Origin: Ignavibacteriota bacterium
GTDB lineage: Bacteria; Bacteroidota; Ignavibacteria; UBA10030; SZUA-254
Direction: 5' to 3'
Length of the DNA stretch: 37,017 nucleotides
Assembly (NCBI GenBank): GCA_025358305.1
Contig: JANYJZ010000018.1
Coordinates: 83,403-120,419, forward strand
The stretch's first letter is position 1; each line of letters starts with the position of its first letter. The notes below the pieces were generated by a model. That model was not told where the DNA came from and searched no databases. It saw nothing but the letters and a program-made list of their open reading frames with translations. This document shows, piece by piece, positions 25,731 to 33,700 of this stretch. The translations under genes and the position numbers were made by a program.

Positions 25731-28700
25731 ATGACAAGATATCGCGCGACGTTTCTCCTCTCTTTCCTCTGTGTGATCTCGACCTCCCTCTATGGCCAGG
25801 AAACACCGTTCGGCAAGAACAAGGTCCAGTACACGAACTTCGACTGGTCGTACATTCAGTCGAGCCACTTTGACGTCTACTTCTCCGCCGGCGGGGACTA
25901 CCTCGCCCAGTTCGCGGCGGACATCGCAGAATCCTCCTATGCCGAGATCAGCAGCCACTTCCACTACCAGATCACGAACCGCATCCCGATCATCGTCTAC
26001 AACTCCCACAACGAGTTCCAGCAGACGAATGTCGTGAGCGAGTATCTCGAAGAGGGGATCGGCGGCGTCACGGAGCTCTTCAAGAACCGCGTCATCCTCC
26101 CCTACGAGGGCGATTACAAGAAGTTCCGCCACGTCATCCATCACGAACTCGTCCACGCCGTCATCAACGACATGTTTTACGGCGGTTCGATCCAGTCGAT
26201 CATCTCGAACAACATCTCGCTCCAGCTCCCCTTGTGGTTCAACGAGGGACTCGCGGAGTACGAGGCCCTCCAATGGGACACGAACTCGGACATGTTCCTA
26301 CGCGATGCGACGGTCCACGAATACCTCCCGCCAGTCCAGTACCTCAACGGCTACTTCGCCTACCGCGGGGGCCAGTCCTTGTGGAACTACATCGCCGTGA
26401 AGTACGGCCGCGAAAAGATCGGCGAGATCCTCACCCGGATCCGCGGCACCCGGAACGTCGACCAGGGATTCCGGGCCGCCATCGGCCTGAGCGTGAACGA
26501 GCTTTCCGAACGCTGGATAAAGGAGCAGAAGGTGCTCTACTGGCCCGACATCGCGAAGCGGGAGGACCCCGCCGATTACGCGCGACGGCTCACCGACCAC
26601 AAGAAGGACGGGAGTTTCTATAACACGAGCCCCCGGCTCTCCCCCCAAGGCGACAGAGTCGCGTTCATTTCGAACAAGGACGACTACTTCGACGTCTTCG
26701 TCATGAACGCCTCCGACGGGTCCGACTGCCAGAAGATCATCAGCGGCCAGAAGACGCCCGACTTCGAGGAACTCCATCTCCTCACCCCCGGCATGGCCTG
26801 GTCCCCCGACGGGCGGCAGCTCGCCCTGTCGGCCAAGAGCGGCGACCAGGACGCGATCATCCTCTACGACCTCCAGAGTGAAAAGGAGGAGAAGCTGGAG
26901 TTCAACCTCGACGGCATCTTCTCCGTCGACTGGGCTCCCCCGATCCCGGGGACGTCGAGCCAGCAGACGAGGCTCGCGTTCGTCGGCGTCCAGCACGGCC
27001 GTTCGGACATCTACGTCTACGACCTCGCGACGAAGGCCCTGACGAACCTCACGAACGACCTGTTCAGCGACCTCGACCCGACATGGTCGGCGGACGGCCG
27101 GACGATCTATTTCGCATCGGACCGCAAGGAGAACCTCACTGCGGCCGCGACGCCGAACCAGTTCAAGATGCAGAACTACGACTACAGCCAGTACGACCTC
27201 TACCGGATTGACCCCGAGACCAGGGCGATCGTGCGGCTGACCGATCTCCCGAAGAGCGACGAGACCTCGCCCGTCGCCGCACCGGACGGAAAGCACCTCT
27301 ACTTCATCTCGGACTTGAACGGCATCAACAACGTCTTCGTCAAGGACCTCGCGACGGATTCGGTGCGTCCCGTGACGAACTCCATCAGCGGCGTCTACCA
27401 GCTCACCTTGTCGCGCGACGGCTCCAAGATGGCCTTCTCCTCGCTCGACAACGGCGGATTCGACCTCTTCCTCAAGCGCTCGCCGCTCGACGCGTCGCGC
27501 GACCGCGCGCAGCTCGAGCCGACGGAATTTGTCAAGCGCATGGCCATGGCCGTCGCCCATCCCGAGACCACCGCCAGAGCATCGCGCGACACCGTCCGCG
27601 TCGGCGACAACGTCCTGATCAGCGTGGGCCAAGCCGACACGTCGCGGCGGTTCACCGACGACGTGAAGATCGACCTCCATAACTACGTCTTCAAGAACGA
27701 CCTTGACGATCAGCACATCGGCCGCGCCGACAGCATCGGGTTCCCCGTGGCGAAGGACAACGTCGACGCCGAAGGCCGATATAAGGTGAACAAGTACAAG
27801 CTCAACTTCTCCCCCGACATCATCTACGGCAACGCCGGCTACAATACGTTCTACGGCGTCCAGGGTTCGACGATCATGGCCTTCAGCGACATGCTCGGCG
27901 ACCACCAGATCTACATCCTGACGAACCTCCTGTTCGACCTGAAGAACAGCGATTACGCGCTGGCGTACCTCTACCTCCCGAAGCGGATCGACTACGGGAT
28001 CCAGGCCTTCCACAGCGCTCGGTTCCTCCTCCTCGACGACACCATCACCGGGCAGAGCGTCTATCGGTTTCGGAATTACGGCATCACGGGGATGGCCGCG
28101 TATCCCATCAACAAGTTCGAGCGCTTCGAGTTCAACCTCTCGTGGTTCAACATCGCCCGGGACAACATGGATTACACGTTCGTCCCGTCGCAGCACCGGA
28201 GCCTCATCATCCCTTCGGTGGGCTACGTACACGACACGAGCCTCTGGGGGATGATCGCCCCCTCGAACGGGAAGCGGTTCAATATCAACCTCATGGCGAG
28301 CCCCAAGATCGGGGGACAGGCCCTGGGGTTCTACTCCATCACGGGGGATTACCGGGAATACCACAAGTACTGGCAGCAGTACACCCTCGCCTTGAGGGTC
28401 GCCGGCGGCGGGAGCTTCGGAGCGGACCCGCAGCGCTTCATCATCGGAGGGGTCGACAATTGGATCAACCGCCAGTTCGAAGGGAACCACATCCCGATCG
28501 AATCGGCGGAGGATTTTGTGTTCCTCACCTCGGGGATACCGCTACGGGGCTACAACTACAACGCGAGGATCGGTACGAAGTACGCGGTGGCGAACATGGA
28601 GTTCCGGTTCCCTCTCCTGGCGTACCTCACGGCGGGGCCGCTGCCGGTGATCTTCCAGAGTTTCAGCGGACTGTTCTTCGTGGACATCGGAGGGGCGTGG

Positions 28701-28898
28701 ACGGGAAGGGATGATTTCCGGGCGTTCGACAGGGACGCCACCGGGAGCGTCTACATGAAGGACCTCCTGATGGGAACGGGCACCGGGGCGAGAATGATCT
28801 TCCTCGGGTTCCTCCTGAAGATGGACATCGCCTGGCAGTTCAACTTGCAGCATTTTTCCGCGCCGAAGTACTACTTCTCGGTCGGCGCCGACATCTAG
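25731..28898 (+). CDS. Gluzincin metallopeptidase - TolB-like propeller - outer-membrane barrel fusion
   Basis: Protein of 1055 residues with a signal peptide (about 1-22, cleavage after LYGQ). Part one (about 35-290) is a peptidase MA-like domain with zinc motif H138-E-L-V-H142 and a third ligand in NEGLAEYEA (Glu172), so catalytically complete. Part two (about 300-600) holds repeated PD40/WD40-like blades (SPQGDRVAFISNKDD, SPDGRQLALSAKSG, SADGRTIYFASDRK, SRDGSKMAFSSLD) as in TolB and DPP-IV. Part three (about 690-1055) is a BamA/TamA-like beta-barrel with aromatic strands. The order suggests a surface- or periplasm-facing protease tethered to the outer membrane, with the propeller as substrate gate or docking surface. 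Similar proteins occur in Bacteroidota/Ignavibacteria but I know of no assigned role. The TAG stop overlaps the stop of the convergent kinase. Confidence 0.85.
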   Translation: MTRYRATFLLSFLCVISTSLYGQETPFGKNKVQYTNFDWSYIQSSHFDVYFSAGGDYLAQFAADIAESSYAEISSHFHYQITNRIPIIVYNSHNEFQQTNVVSEYLEEGIGGVTELFKNRVILPYEGDYKKFRHVIHHELVHAVINDMFYGGSIQSIISNNISLQLPLWFNEGLAEYEALQWDTNSDMFLRDATVHEYLPPVQYLNGYFAYRGGQSLWNYIAVKYGREKIGEILTRIRGTRNVDQGFRAAIGLSVNELSERWIKEQKVLYWPDIAKREDPADYARRLTDHKKDGSFYNTSPRLSPQGDRVAFISNKDDYFDVFVMNASDGSDCQKIISGQKTPDFEELHLLTPGMAWSPDGRQLALSAKSGDQDAIILYDLQSEKEEKLEFNLDGIFSVDWAPPIPGTSSQQTRLAFVGVQHGRSDIYVYDLATKALTNLTNDLFSDLDPTWSADGRTIYFASDRKENLTAAATPNQFKMQNYDYSQYDLYRIDPETRAIVRLTDLPKSDETSPVAAPDGKHLYFISDLNGINNVFVKDLATDSVRPVTNSISGVYQLTLSRDGSKMAFSSLDNGGFDLFLKRSPLDASRDRAQLEPTEFVKRMAMAVAHPETTARASRDTVRVGDNVLISVGQADTSRRFTDDVKIDLHNYVFKNDLDDQHIGRADSIGFPVAKDNVDAEGRYKVNKYKLNFSPDIIYGNAGYNTFYGVQGSTIMAFSDMLGDHQIYILTNLLFDLKNSDYALAYLYLPKRIDYGIQAFHSARFLLLDDTITGQSVYRFRNYGITGMAAYPINKFERFEFNLSWFNIARDNMDYTFVPSQHRSLIIPSVGYVHDTSLWGMIAPSNGKRFNINLMASPKIGGQALGFYSITGDYREYHKYWQQYTLALRVAGGGSFGADPQRFIIGGVDNWINRQFEGNHIPIESAEDFVFLTSGIPLRGYNYNARIGTKYAVANMEFRFPLLAYLTAGPLPVIFQSFSGLFFVDIGGAWTGRDDFRAFDRDATGSVYMKDLLMGTGTGARMIFLGFLLKMDIAWQFNLQHFSAPKYYFSVGADI

Positions 28899-30376
28899 AC
28901 TGTTTCCTTCGCCAGCGGGAGGCGCACGGCGAATTCGCTCCCCCGGCCCGGCTCGCTCGTCACGCTGATGGTCCCGCGGTGGAGTTCCACGATCCAGCGC
29001 GAGATCGAGAGTCCGAGGCCGCTCCCCCCCATATCACGCGACCGTCCCTTGTCCACCCGGTAGAGCCTGTCGAAGATCTTCTCTCGTTCTTCGCGTGGGA
29101 TGCCGATGCCGGTATCCCGGACCCGTATGACCGCTATCCCGTCCTCGTCGCGGCTCGAGATCGTCACGTGACCTTCGTCGGGCGTATACTTCACCGCGTT
29201 GTCGACAAGGTTCAGGACGAGCTGCCGGAGCCTGAGCGCGTCCCCCTCAATCTCGATATCCTCGTTATCCGTGAGCCGGACGCTGATCTGCTTCTTCATC
29301 GCGATGATCTCGCTGTCCTCGAGGAGCTCCGTCATCAGGGGCTGGAGCCGGACGGGCTCGAACCGGACGGTATGCTCGCCCAAGTCGGTCGTCGAGAGGG
29401 TGAGAAGGTTGTCGATGATCGACGAGAGGCGCATGATCTCGTCGAGGTTGCTCACGAGGACCCGCCGGTACTCCTCCGACGTCTTCGGGCTCCTCAGGAC
29501 GAGCTCCACCTCGCCGCGCATGATCGTCAGCGGCGTCCGAAGCTCGTGGGAGGCGTCGGCGGAGAACTGCGTGATCTGGTCGAACGAATGCCGGAGGCGC
29601 TTGATCATGTCATTGAAGGTCAGGATGAGCCGTCCAAGCTCGTCGTTGACGCCCCGGGTCGGGATCTGCTGATCGAGGTTCTGGGCGGTGATCTTCTGCG
29701 CGGCGCGCGTGACGTCGTCGACCGGCCGCAAGGACTTGTTCGCCAGGAACAGCCCCCCTCCGACGGAGACCGCGAGCGCGATCGGGATCATGATGAGGAG
29801 GATCGAGAACAAGTTGTCCAAGACGTCGCGCAGTTCCGAAAGCGGGTACGCCGCGTAGAGCCGTAGGTCCGGCGTCGCGCTCGCGGCCACGCGCCAGTCC
29901 TTCCCCTTGTCGCTCCGGACCGTCGAGAGCTTCATCGAGTCCCCCTGATTGATGTCGACCAGGAGGCTCTCCATCGAGACGCTGAAGGACCGGAAGATGA
30001 CCGCGCCCTTCTTGTCGGTCACTTCGATGAGGGTCTTCTTCGGATTGAGGAGGGCGTGTTCGTAGATCTGGTTCCAGACCTCGTCGTCGGGGTCCTCCGG
30101 CCTGACCTCTTCGGACAGCACGGCGATCTCCTCCCCGGGGGTCAGGGGAGACTTCTTCATGGCGTACTTCCTGCTCGGCTTCACCTTACCTGCCTTCGGC
30201 TGGATGTACCCCTTCACCCACTTCACCTCGTTCACCAGCGAGCGGTCGAGGTTCTCGGAGAGGGTCTGGCTGGAGTACGTATAGGCGACGAGACCAAAGA
30301 CGACGAGCGTCGTCACGAGGATCGTCGAGTACCAGAGCGTCAGCGTGATCCGGATGGACTTGGCGGAGCGTCTCAT
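28895..30376 (-). CDS. Membrane sensor histidine kinase of an OmpR-type two-component pair
   Basis: Protein of 493 residues, ATG 30376 overlapping the regulator stop (ATGA). Two membrane segments (about 10-35 and 187-212) frame a periplasmic sensor of about 150 residues rich in charged residues. HAMP (about 213-265) leads to HisKA with His277 in SADASHELRTPLT, N-box NLVDNAVKYTP, G1 DTGIGIP, F-box IFDRLYR and G2 GSGLGLSI. The kinase core resembles heavy-metal sensors of the CusS/CzcS kind, but the periplasmic domain has no evident metal-binding His/Cys/Met cluster, so the signal is unknown. No metal efflux genes are nearby; the divergent neighbour is the TRAP operon, a possible target. Confidence 0.92.
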   Translation of the reverse strand: MRRSAKSIRITLTLWYSTILVTTLVVFGLVAYTYSSQTLSENLDRSLVNEVKWVKGYIQPKAGKVKPSRKYAMKKSPLTPGEEIAVLSEEVRPEDPDDEVWNQIYEHALLNPKKTLIEVTDKKGAVIFRSFSVSMESLLVDINQGDSMKLSTVRSDKGKDWRVAASATPDLRLYAAYPLSELRDVLDNLFSILLIMIPIALAVSVGGGLFLANKSLRPVDDVTRAAQKITAQNLDQQIPTRGVNDELGRLILTFNDMIKRLRHSFDQITQFSADASHELRTPLTIMRGEVELVLRSPKTSEEYRRVLVSNLDEIMRLSSIIDNLLTLSTTDLGEHTVRFEPVRLQPLMTELLEDSEIIAMKKQISVRLTDNEDIEIEGDALRLRQLVLNLVDNAVKYTPDEGHVTISSRDEDGIAVIRVRDTGIGIPREEREKIFDRLYRVDKGRSRDMGGSGLGLSISRWIVELHRGTISVTSEPGRGSEFAVRLPLAKETV

Positions 30377-31053
30377 GCCTGAGCGGATTCCTTCAGGGCG
30401 TAGCCGACGCCGCGTATCGTATGAAGGAGCTTCTTGTCGAACCCGTCGTCGATCTTGCTGCGCAAGTGGTTGATGTAGACATCCACGATGTTCGTCCCGG
30501 TGTCGAAATTGTAGTTCCAGATGTGCTCGGAGAGGATCGTTCTGGTGAGGACCCGGTCGGCGTTCCGCATGAAGTACTCGAGGAGGGCGTATTCCTTCCC
30601 GGTGAGGTCGATGCCCTTCCCGCTTCGGGTCGCCTTGTGCGTCACCGTATCGAGCTGGAGGTCGGCCAAGGTCAGGACGGTGGACTTTTCGGAGGCGCCG
30701 CGCCTGAGGAGAGACCGGACGCGCGCGAGGAGTTCGGAGAACGCGAAGGGCTTGGCGAGGTAATCGTCCGCGCCCGTGTCGAGGCCATGGACCTTGTCTT
30801 CGGTGGAGCTCTTCGCCGTGAGCATGAGAATGGGGGTCTTGACGCTTTTGGCGCGCAGGGAGCGCAGGACCTCGAAGCCGTCCTTCTTCGGGAGGAGGAC
30901 GTCGAGGATGATGAGGTCGTAGCCCTCGGCCGACGCGAGCGCCTCGCCGCGTTCGCCGTCCGAGGCGATCTCGACGGCGTACCGCTCCTCCTCCAGCCCT
31001 TGGCGGAGGAAGCGCGCGACCTTTTTTTCGTCCTCGATTACCAGAATCCGCAT
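30373..31053 (-). CDS. OmpR/PhoB-family response regulator
   Basis: Protein of 226 residues. ATG 31053 is chosen because the receiver begins MRILVIEDE and a GGAG site lies eight bases before it; an ATG at 31080 would add nine residues with no family support. The receiver has the acidic pair in IEDE, phospho-acceptor Asp51 in ILDVLLP, Thr in MLTAK and Lys101 in AKPF. The winged-helix effector has the family pattern LTGKEYALLEYF, ILSEHIW and VDVYINHLRSKID ... HTIRGVGY. It is cotranscribed with the kinase, whose start overlaps its stop. It is divergent from tatT, with about 150 bp between. Confidence 0.93.
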   Translation of the reverse strand: MRILVIEDEKKVARFLRQGLEEERYAVEIASDGERGEALASAEGYDLIILDVLLPKKDGFEVLRSLRAKSVKTPILMLTAKSSTEDKVHGLDTGADDYLAKPFAFSELLARVRSLLRRGASEKSTVLTLADLQLDTVTHKATRSGKGIDLTGKEYALLEYFMRNADRVLTRTILSEHIWNYNFDTGTNIVDVYINHLRSKIDDGFDKKLLHTIRGVGYALKESAQA

Positions 31054-31158
31054 CGTGTGCTCCAAATGGAATGTACGCAATTGTCCGTCACGGAGGGATG
31101 TTCCTGAAATTAATTTTTTTTAACACCACTCCGCATCGGCGCGTGTCCGGAAGCGCGG

Positions 31159-31187
31159 TTTTACTTCCGGGAAGGTTTTCGTATATT
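31159..31187 (+). promoter_or_regulatory. Predicted promoter of the TRAP operon
   Basis: TATATT (31182-31187) is clear. The -35 at 31159-31164 is a poor TTTTAC with the 17-base spacer. A weak -35 would suit activator control, for example by the divergent response regulator; this is inference. Start of transcription near 31194 favours ATG 31206 or a near-leaderless ATG 31197. Confidence 0.45.
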
Positions 31188-31205
31188 GGAAACATTATGC
31201 ACAGC

Positions 31206-32060
31206 ATGAAAATACCGACCATCCTTCTCTTGGCGACGCTCTTGTCGGGGTGCATCCAGAAGATCGCCATCGGCTCCATGGGTACGATCATGGACAACGG
31301 ATTTGTGGTCATCAACGAGGAGCAGGATCTCCAATTGGCCGGAACGGCGATCGCGTCGGATCTCAAGCTCCTCGAATCGGTCCTCCGATCCGACCCGGAC
31401 AATGACCGGTTCCTCCTTCTGGCCTCGATGGGATACTCGAGCTACGCGCTCGGGTTCGTCGAGGACGACAGCGCCAAGCGCGCCGCTGCACTCTATCTGC
31501 GCGGGAAGGAGTTCGGCATGCGGATCCTCCGGAAGCACGCGCCCGTGCGCGACGCCCTGGCGCTCGGCCCTGACGAGTTCCGCCGCGCACTCGCGACCCT
31601 CTCCAACGACGACGTGCCGGCCGTCTTCTGGACCGCGACGGGATGGGGAAGCTACATCGCCGTCTCCCTCACCGATCCGGAAGCGCTCGTCGACCTTCCG
31701 AAAGTGGAGATCATGATGCGGTTCGTTTTGGAGAAGGACCCGGGGTATTTCTACAGCGGCGCGAATTTGTTCCTCGGCACGCTCTACGGAAGCCGGCCGA
31801 AGATCCTCGGCGGCGACCCCGACACTTCACGCAAGTATTTTGACGAGTGCCTGCGCCGCACGGGCGGCAAGTATCTCATGGCATACTATTACATGGCGCG
31901 GTCGAACGCGGTCCAGACCCTCGACCGGGAACTCTTCGACCGCTGCTTGACGGCCATCGACACGACATCGCTCGACGTCCTGCCCGAGGCGCGACTGTCG
32001 AACGCGGTCGCAAAACGCAGGGCGGCGCTTCTCCGGTCCAAATCCGACGTGTTGTTCTAG
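31206..32060 (+). CDS. TatT-type TPR lipoprotein of a TRAP transporter
   Basis: Protein of 284 residues from ATG 31206; an ATG at 31197 would add three residues. The signal MKIPTILLLATLLSGC is a clean lipoprotein signal with Cys16 as the lipid-modified residue, so it is anchored to a membrane on the periplasmic side. The body is helical with TPR-like repeats and matches the TatT component known from Treponema pallidum Tp0956: it contains motifs like GYSSYALGF near 77-85 and late YYYMARSNAV. TatT trimers are thought to pass ligand to the partner DctP/TatP protein. It is first in a four-gene operon, 48 bp ahead of dctP. It is a substrate of LspA in this window. Confidence 0.85.
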   Translation: MKIPTILLLATLLSGCIQKIAIGSMGTIMDNGFVVINEEQDLQLAGTAIASDLKLLESVLRSDPDNDRFLLLASMGYSSYALGFVEDDSAKRAAALYLRGKEFGMRILRKHAPVRDALALGPDEFRRALATLSNDDVPAVFWTATGWGSYIAVSLTDPEALVDLPKVEIMMRFVLEKDPGYFYSGANLFLGTLYGSRPKILGGDPDTSRKYFDECLRRTGGKYLMAYYYMARSNAVQTLDRELFDRCLTAIDTTSLDVLPEARLSNAVAKRRAALLRSKSDVLF

Positions 32061-32108
32061 ATGGACCGCGCACGGCCCGTTCATTTACTCAGCCAACGAG
32101 GACTGACC

Positions 32109-33161
32109 ATGACTCTTACCATGAAGACCATTATCACCTTCCTCCGCGGTACCGCCGCGGCGGCCCTATTCGCCCTCGCCATTACGGGAGGGCCGCGCGC
32201 CTTCGCCCAGGAGTTCACGCTCAAGTTCGCCACGCTCGCCCCTGAGGGGAGCACGTGGATGAATGTCATGAAGGAGTACGACAAGGCGATCCGCGCCGAG
32301 AGCGGCGGACGATTGGGGTTCAAGATGTATCCGGGAGGTGTCCAGGGCGACGAGAAGGACGTCCTGAGAAAGATCAAGCTCGGACAGCTCCACAGCGCCG
32401 GCATCACCGGGAACGGCATGACGTCCATCGCGCCGAAGGTCCGTATCCTCGACTCGCCGTTTCTCTTCAAATCGTATGACGAGGTCGACCACGTCAACAA
32501 GACCTTCGAAGGGGAGTTCACCACGGCGTTCGAGGAGGGCGGGTTCGTGAATCTCGGTTGGGCCGAGGTCGGATTCATCTATGTGTTCACCAATACGCCC
32601 GTACAGAAGCCGGAGGACATGAACAATGTGAAGATGTGGATGTGGGAAGGCGACCCGATCGCCGAGTCCGCGTTCCAGACGATGAACATCCACGCCATCC
32701 CGCTGACGATCACCGACGTCCTCACCTCGCTCCAAACGAACCTCATCAACGGCGTGTACACCTCCCCCTTAGCGGCGATCGCCCTTCAATGGTTCTCTCG
32801 GGTGAAGTACATGCTCGACGTCCCGTTGGCCGACGCGGCGGGCGCCGTCGTCATCTCCCGCAAGAAGTTCCAGGAGCTCCCCCCAGAGATGCAGGAGATC
32901 CTCGTTCGCAACGGCAAGAAGTACATGAAGCAGCTCACCGAACTGAGCCGGCTGGAGAACGCGAAGTCCATCGAGACCTTGAAGAAGAACGGCATCACGT
33001 TGACACATCCGCCGTCCAAGGAGGTCCTCGCCTCCTTCGATGCGATCGGGACCCGTTCCCGCCGCCTCCTCGTCGGCAAGCTCTTCTCCGACGATCTTCT
33101 CCAGAAAGTGGAAGCGGACCTGTCGGAATTCCGGAAGAACCAGGCCAAGGGCGGGAAATGA
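32109..33161 (+). CDS. dctP: TRAP transporter substrate-binding protein (DctP/TatP type)
   Basis: Protein of 350 residues from ATG 32109 with GAGGA at 32098-32102. It has a signal peptide (cleavage after AFAQ, near residue 34) and the DctP fold: FKMYPGGVQGDEKDVLRKIKLG, KPEDMNNVK, LTSLQTNLINGV and the RKKFQELPPEMQ helix. In sugar-acid and dicarboxylate TRAP proteins a conserved Arg after K-x sits in the site (LKIR); here the equivalent is Trp177 in VKMWMWEGDP. The Arg is thus missing, as expected for a non-classical ligand, perhaps hydrophobic. It delivers the ligand to the DctQ-DctM permease in the inner membrane, driven by a sodium or proton gradient. The TGA overlaps the next ATG. Confidence 0.92.
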   Translation: MTLTMKTIITFLRGTAAAALFALAITGGPRAFAQEFTLKFATLAPEGSTWMNVMKEYDKAIRAESGGRLGFKMYPGGVQGDEKDVLRKIKLGQLHSAGITGNGMTSIAPKVRILDSPFLFKSYDEVDHVNKTFEGEFTTAFEEGGFVNLGWAEVGFIYVFTNTPVQKPEDMNNVKMWMWEGDPIAESAFQTMNIHAIPLTITDVLTSLQTNLINGVYTSPLAAIALQWFSRVKYMLDVPLADAAGAVVISRKKFQELPPEMQEILVRNGKKYMKQLTELSRLENAKSIETLKKNGITLTHPPSKEVLASFDAIGTRSRRLLVGKLFSDDLLQKVEADLSEFRKNQAKGGK

Positions 33162-33700
33162 ACATCCTGAAGGCGCTCGAAAAGGGCCTCCTGGCGCTGG
33201 AGCACTCCGCGATCGTCCTCATCTTGAGCGTGATGATAGTCCTGGCGTTCCTCCAGGTGATCCTCAGGAATTTCTTCTCGGTCGGGTTCCTCTGGGCCGA
33301 CCCCCTGCTTCGGCACGCCGTCCTTTGGGTCGGCTTCATCGGGGCGTCGATCGCGACGCGCAATGAAAAGCACATCAATATCGACCTTGTGACGCGCTAC
33401 ACCTCGCCGCGCGTAACGAACCTCCTCCGGATCGTCACGAACCTCTTCGCCGCTCTCGTCACGTCGCTCCTGGCAAAGGCGGGATGGGTCTTTCTCCAGA
33501 GCGAGCAGCTCACCGCCGACAAGCTCCTGACGATCGGCGCAACCGATCTTCCCGCCTGGTGGTTCGAGATCATCATCCCCGCGGGGTTCGCCCTCATCTC
33601 GTTCCGGTTCCTCCTGAAGGCCGCCGACCACGTCGTCCGGGCATTCCGGCACCAGGAGACGTCGGAGCCGAACCTCCACGTCCCGACGATCGAGCCGTAG
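33158..33700 (+). CDS. dctQ: TRAP transporter small permease
   Basis: Protein of 180 residues; ATG 33158 overlaps the dctP stop as ATGA. Four hydrophobic segments (about 17-37, 46-62, 88-112 and 128-155) with the DctQ-type sequence RNFFSVGFLWADPLLRHAVLW followed by RNEKHINID. It forms the accessory subunit that assists the large permease. The C-terminal tail of about 20 residues is polar. The next gene starts directly after its TAG stop. Confidence 0.93.
   Translation: MNILKALEKGLLALEHSAIVLILSVMIVLAFLQVILRNFFSVGFLWADPLLRHAVLWVGFIGASIATRNEKHINIDLVTRYTSPRVTNLLRIVTNLFAALVTSLLAKAGWVFLQSEQLTADKLLTIGATDLPAWWFEIIIPAGFALISFRFLLKAADHVVRAFRHQETSEPNLHVPTIEP

Noticed and set aside
26298-28490. 730-codon open frame on the minus strand
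   Set aside because: Antisense to the peptidase-propeller-barrel gene; Val/Asp/Arg-rich shadow typical of GC-rich DNA.
28895-31053. Heavy-metal (Cus/Czc) assignment of the two-component pair
   Set aside because: The kinase core resembles that group, but no metal-binding cluster is visible in the sensor domain and no efflux genes are nearby.
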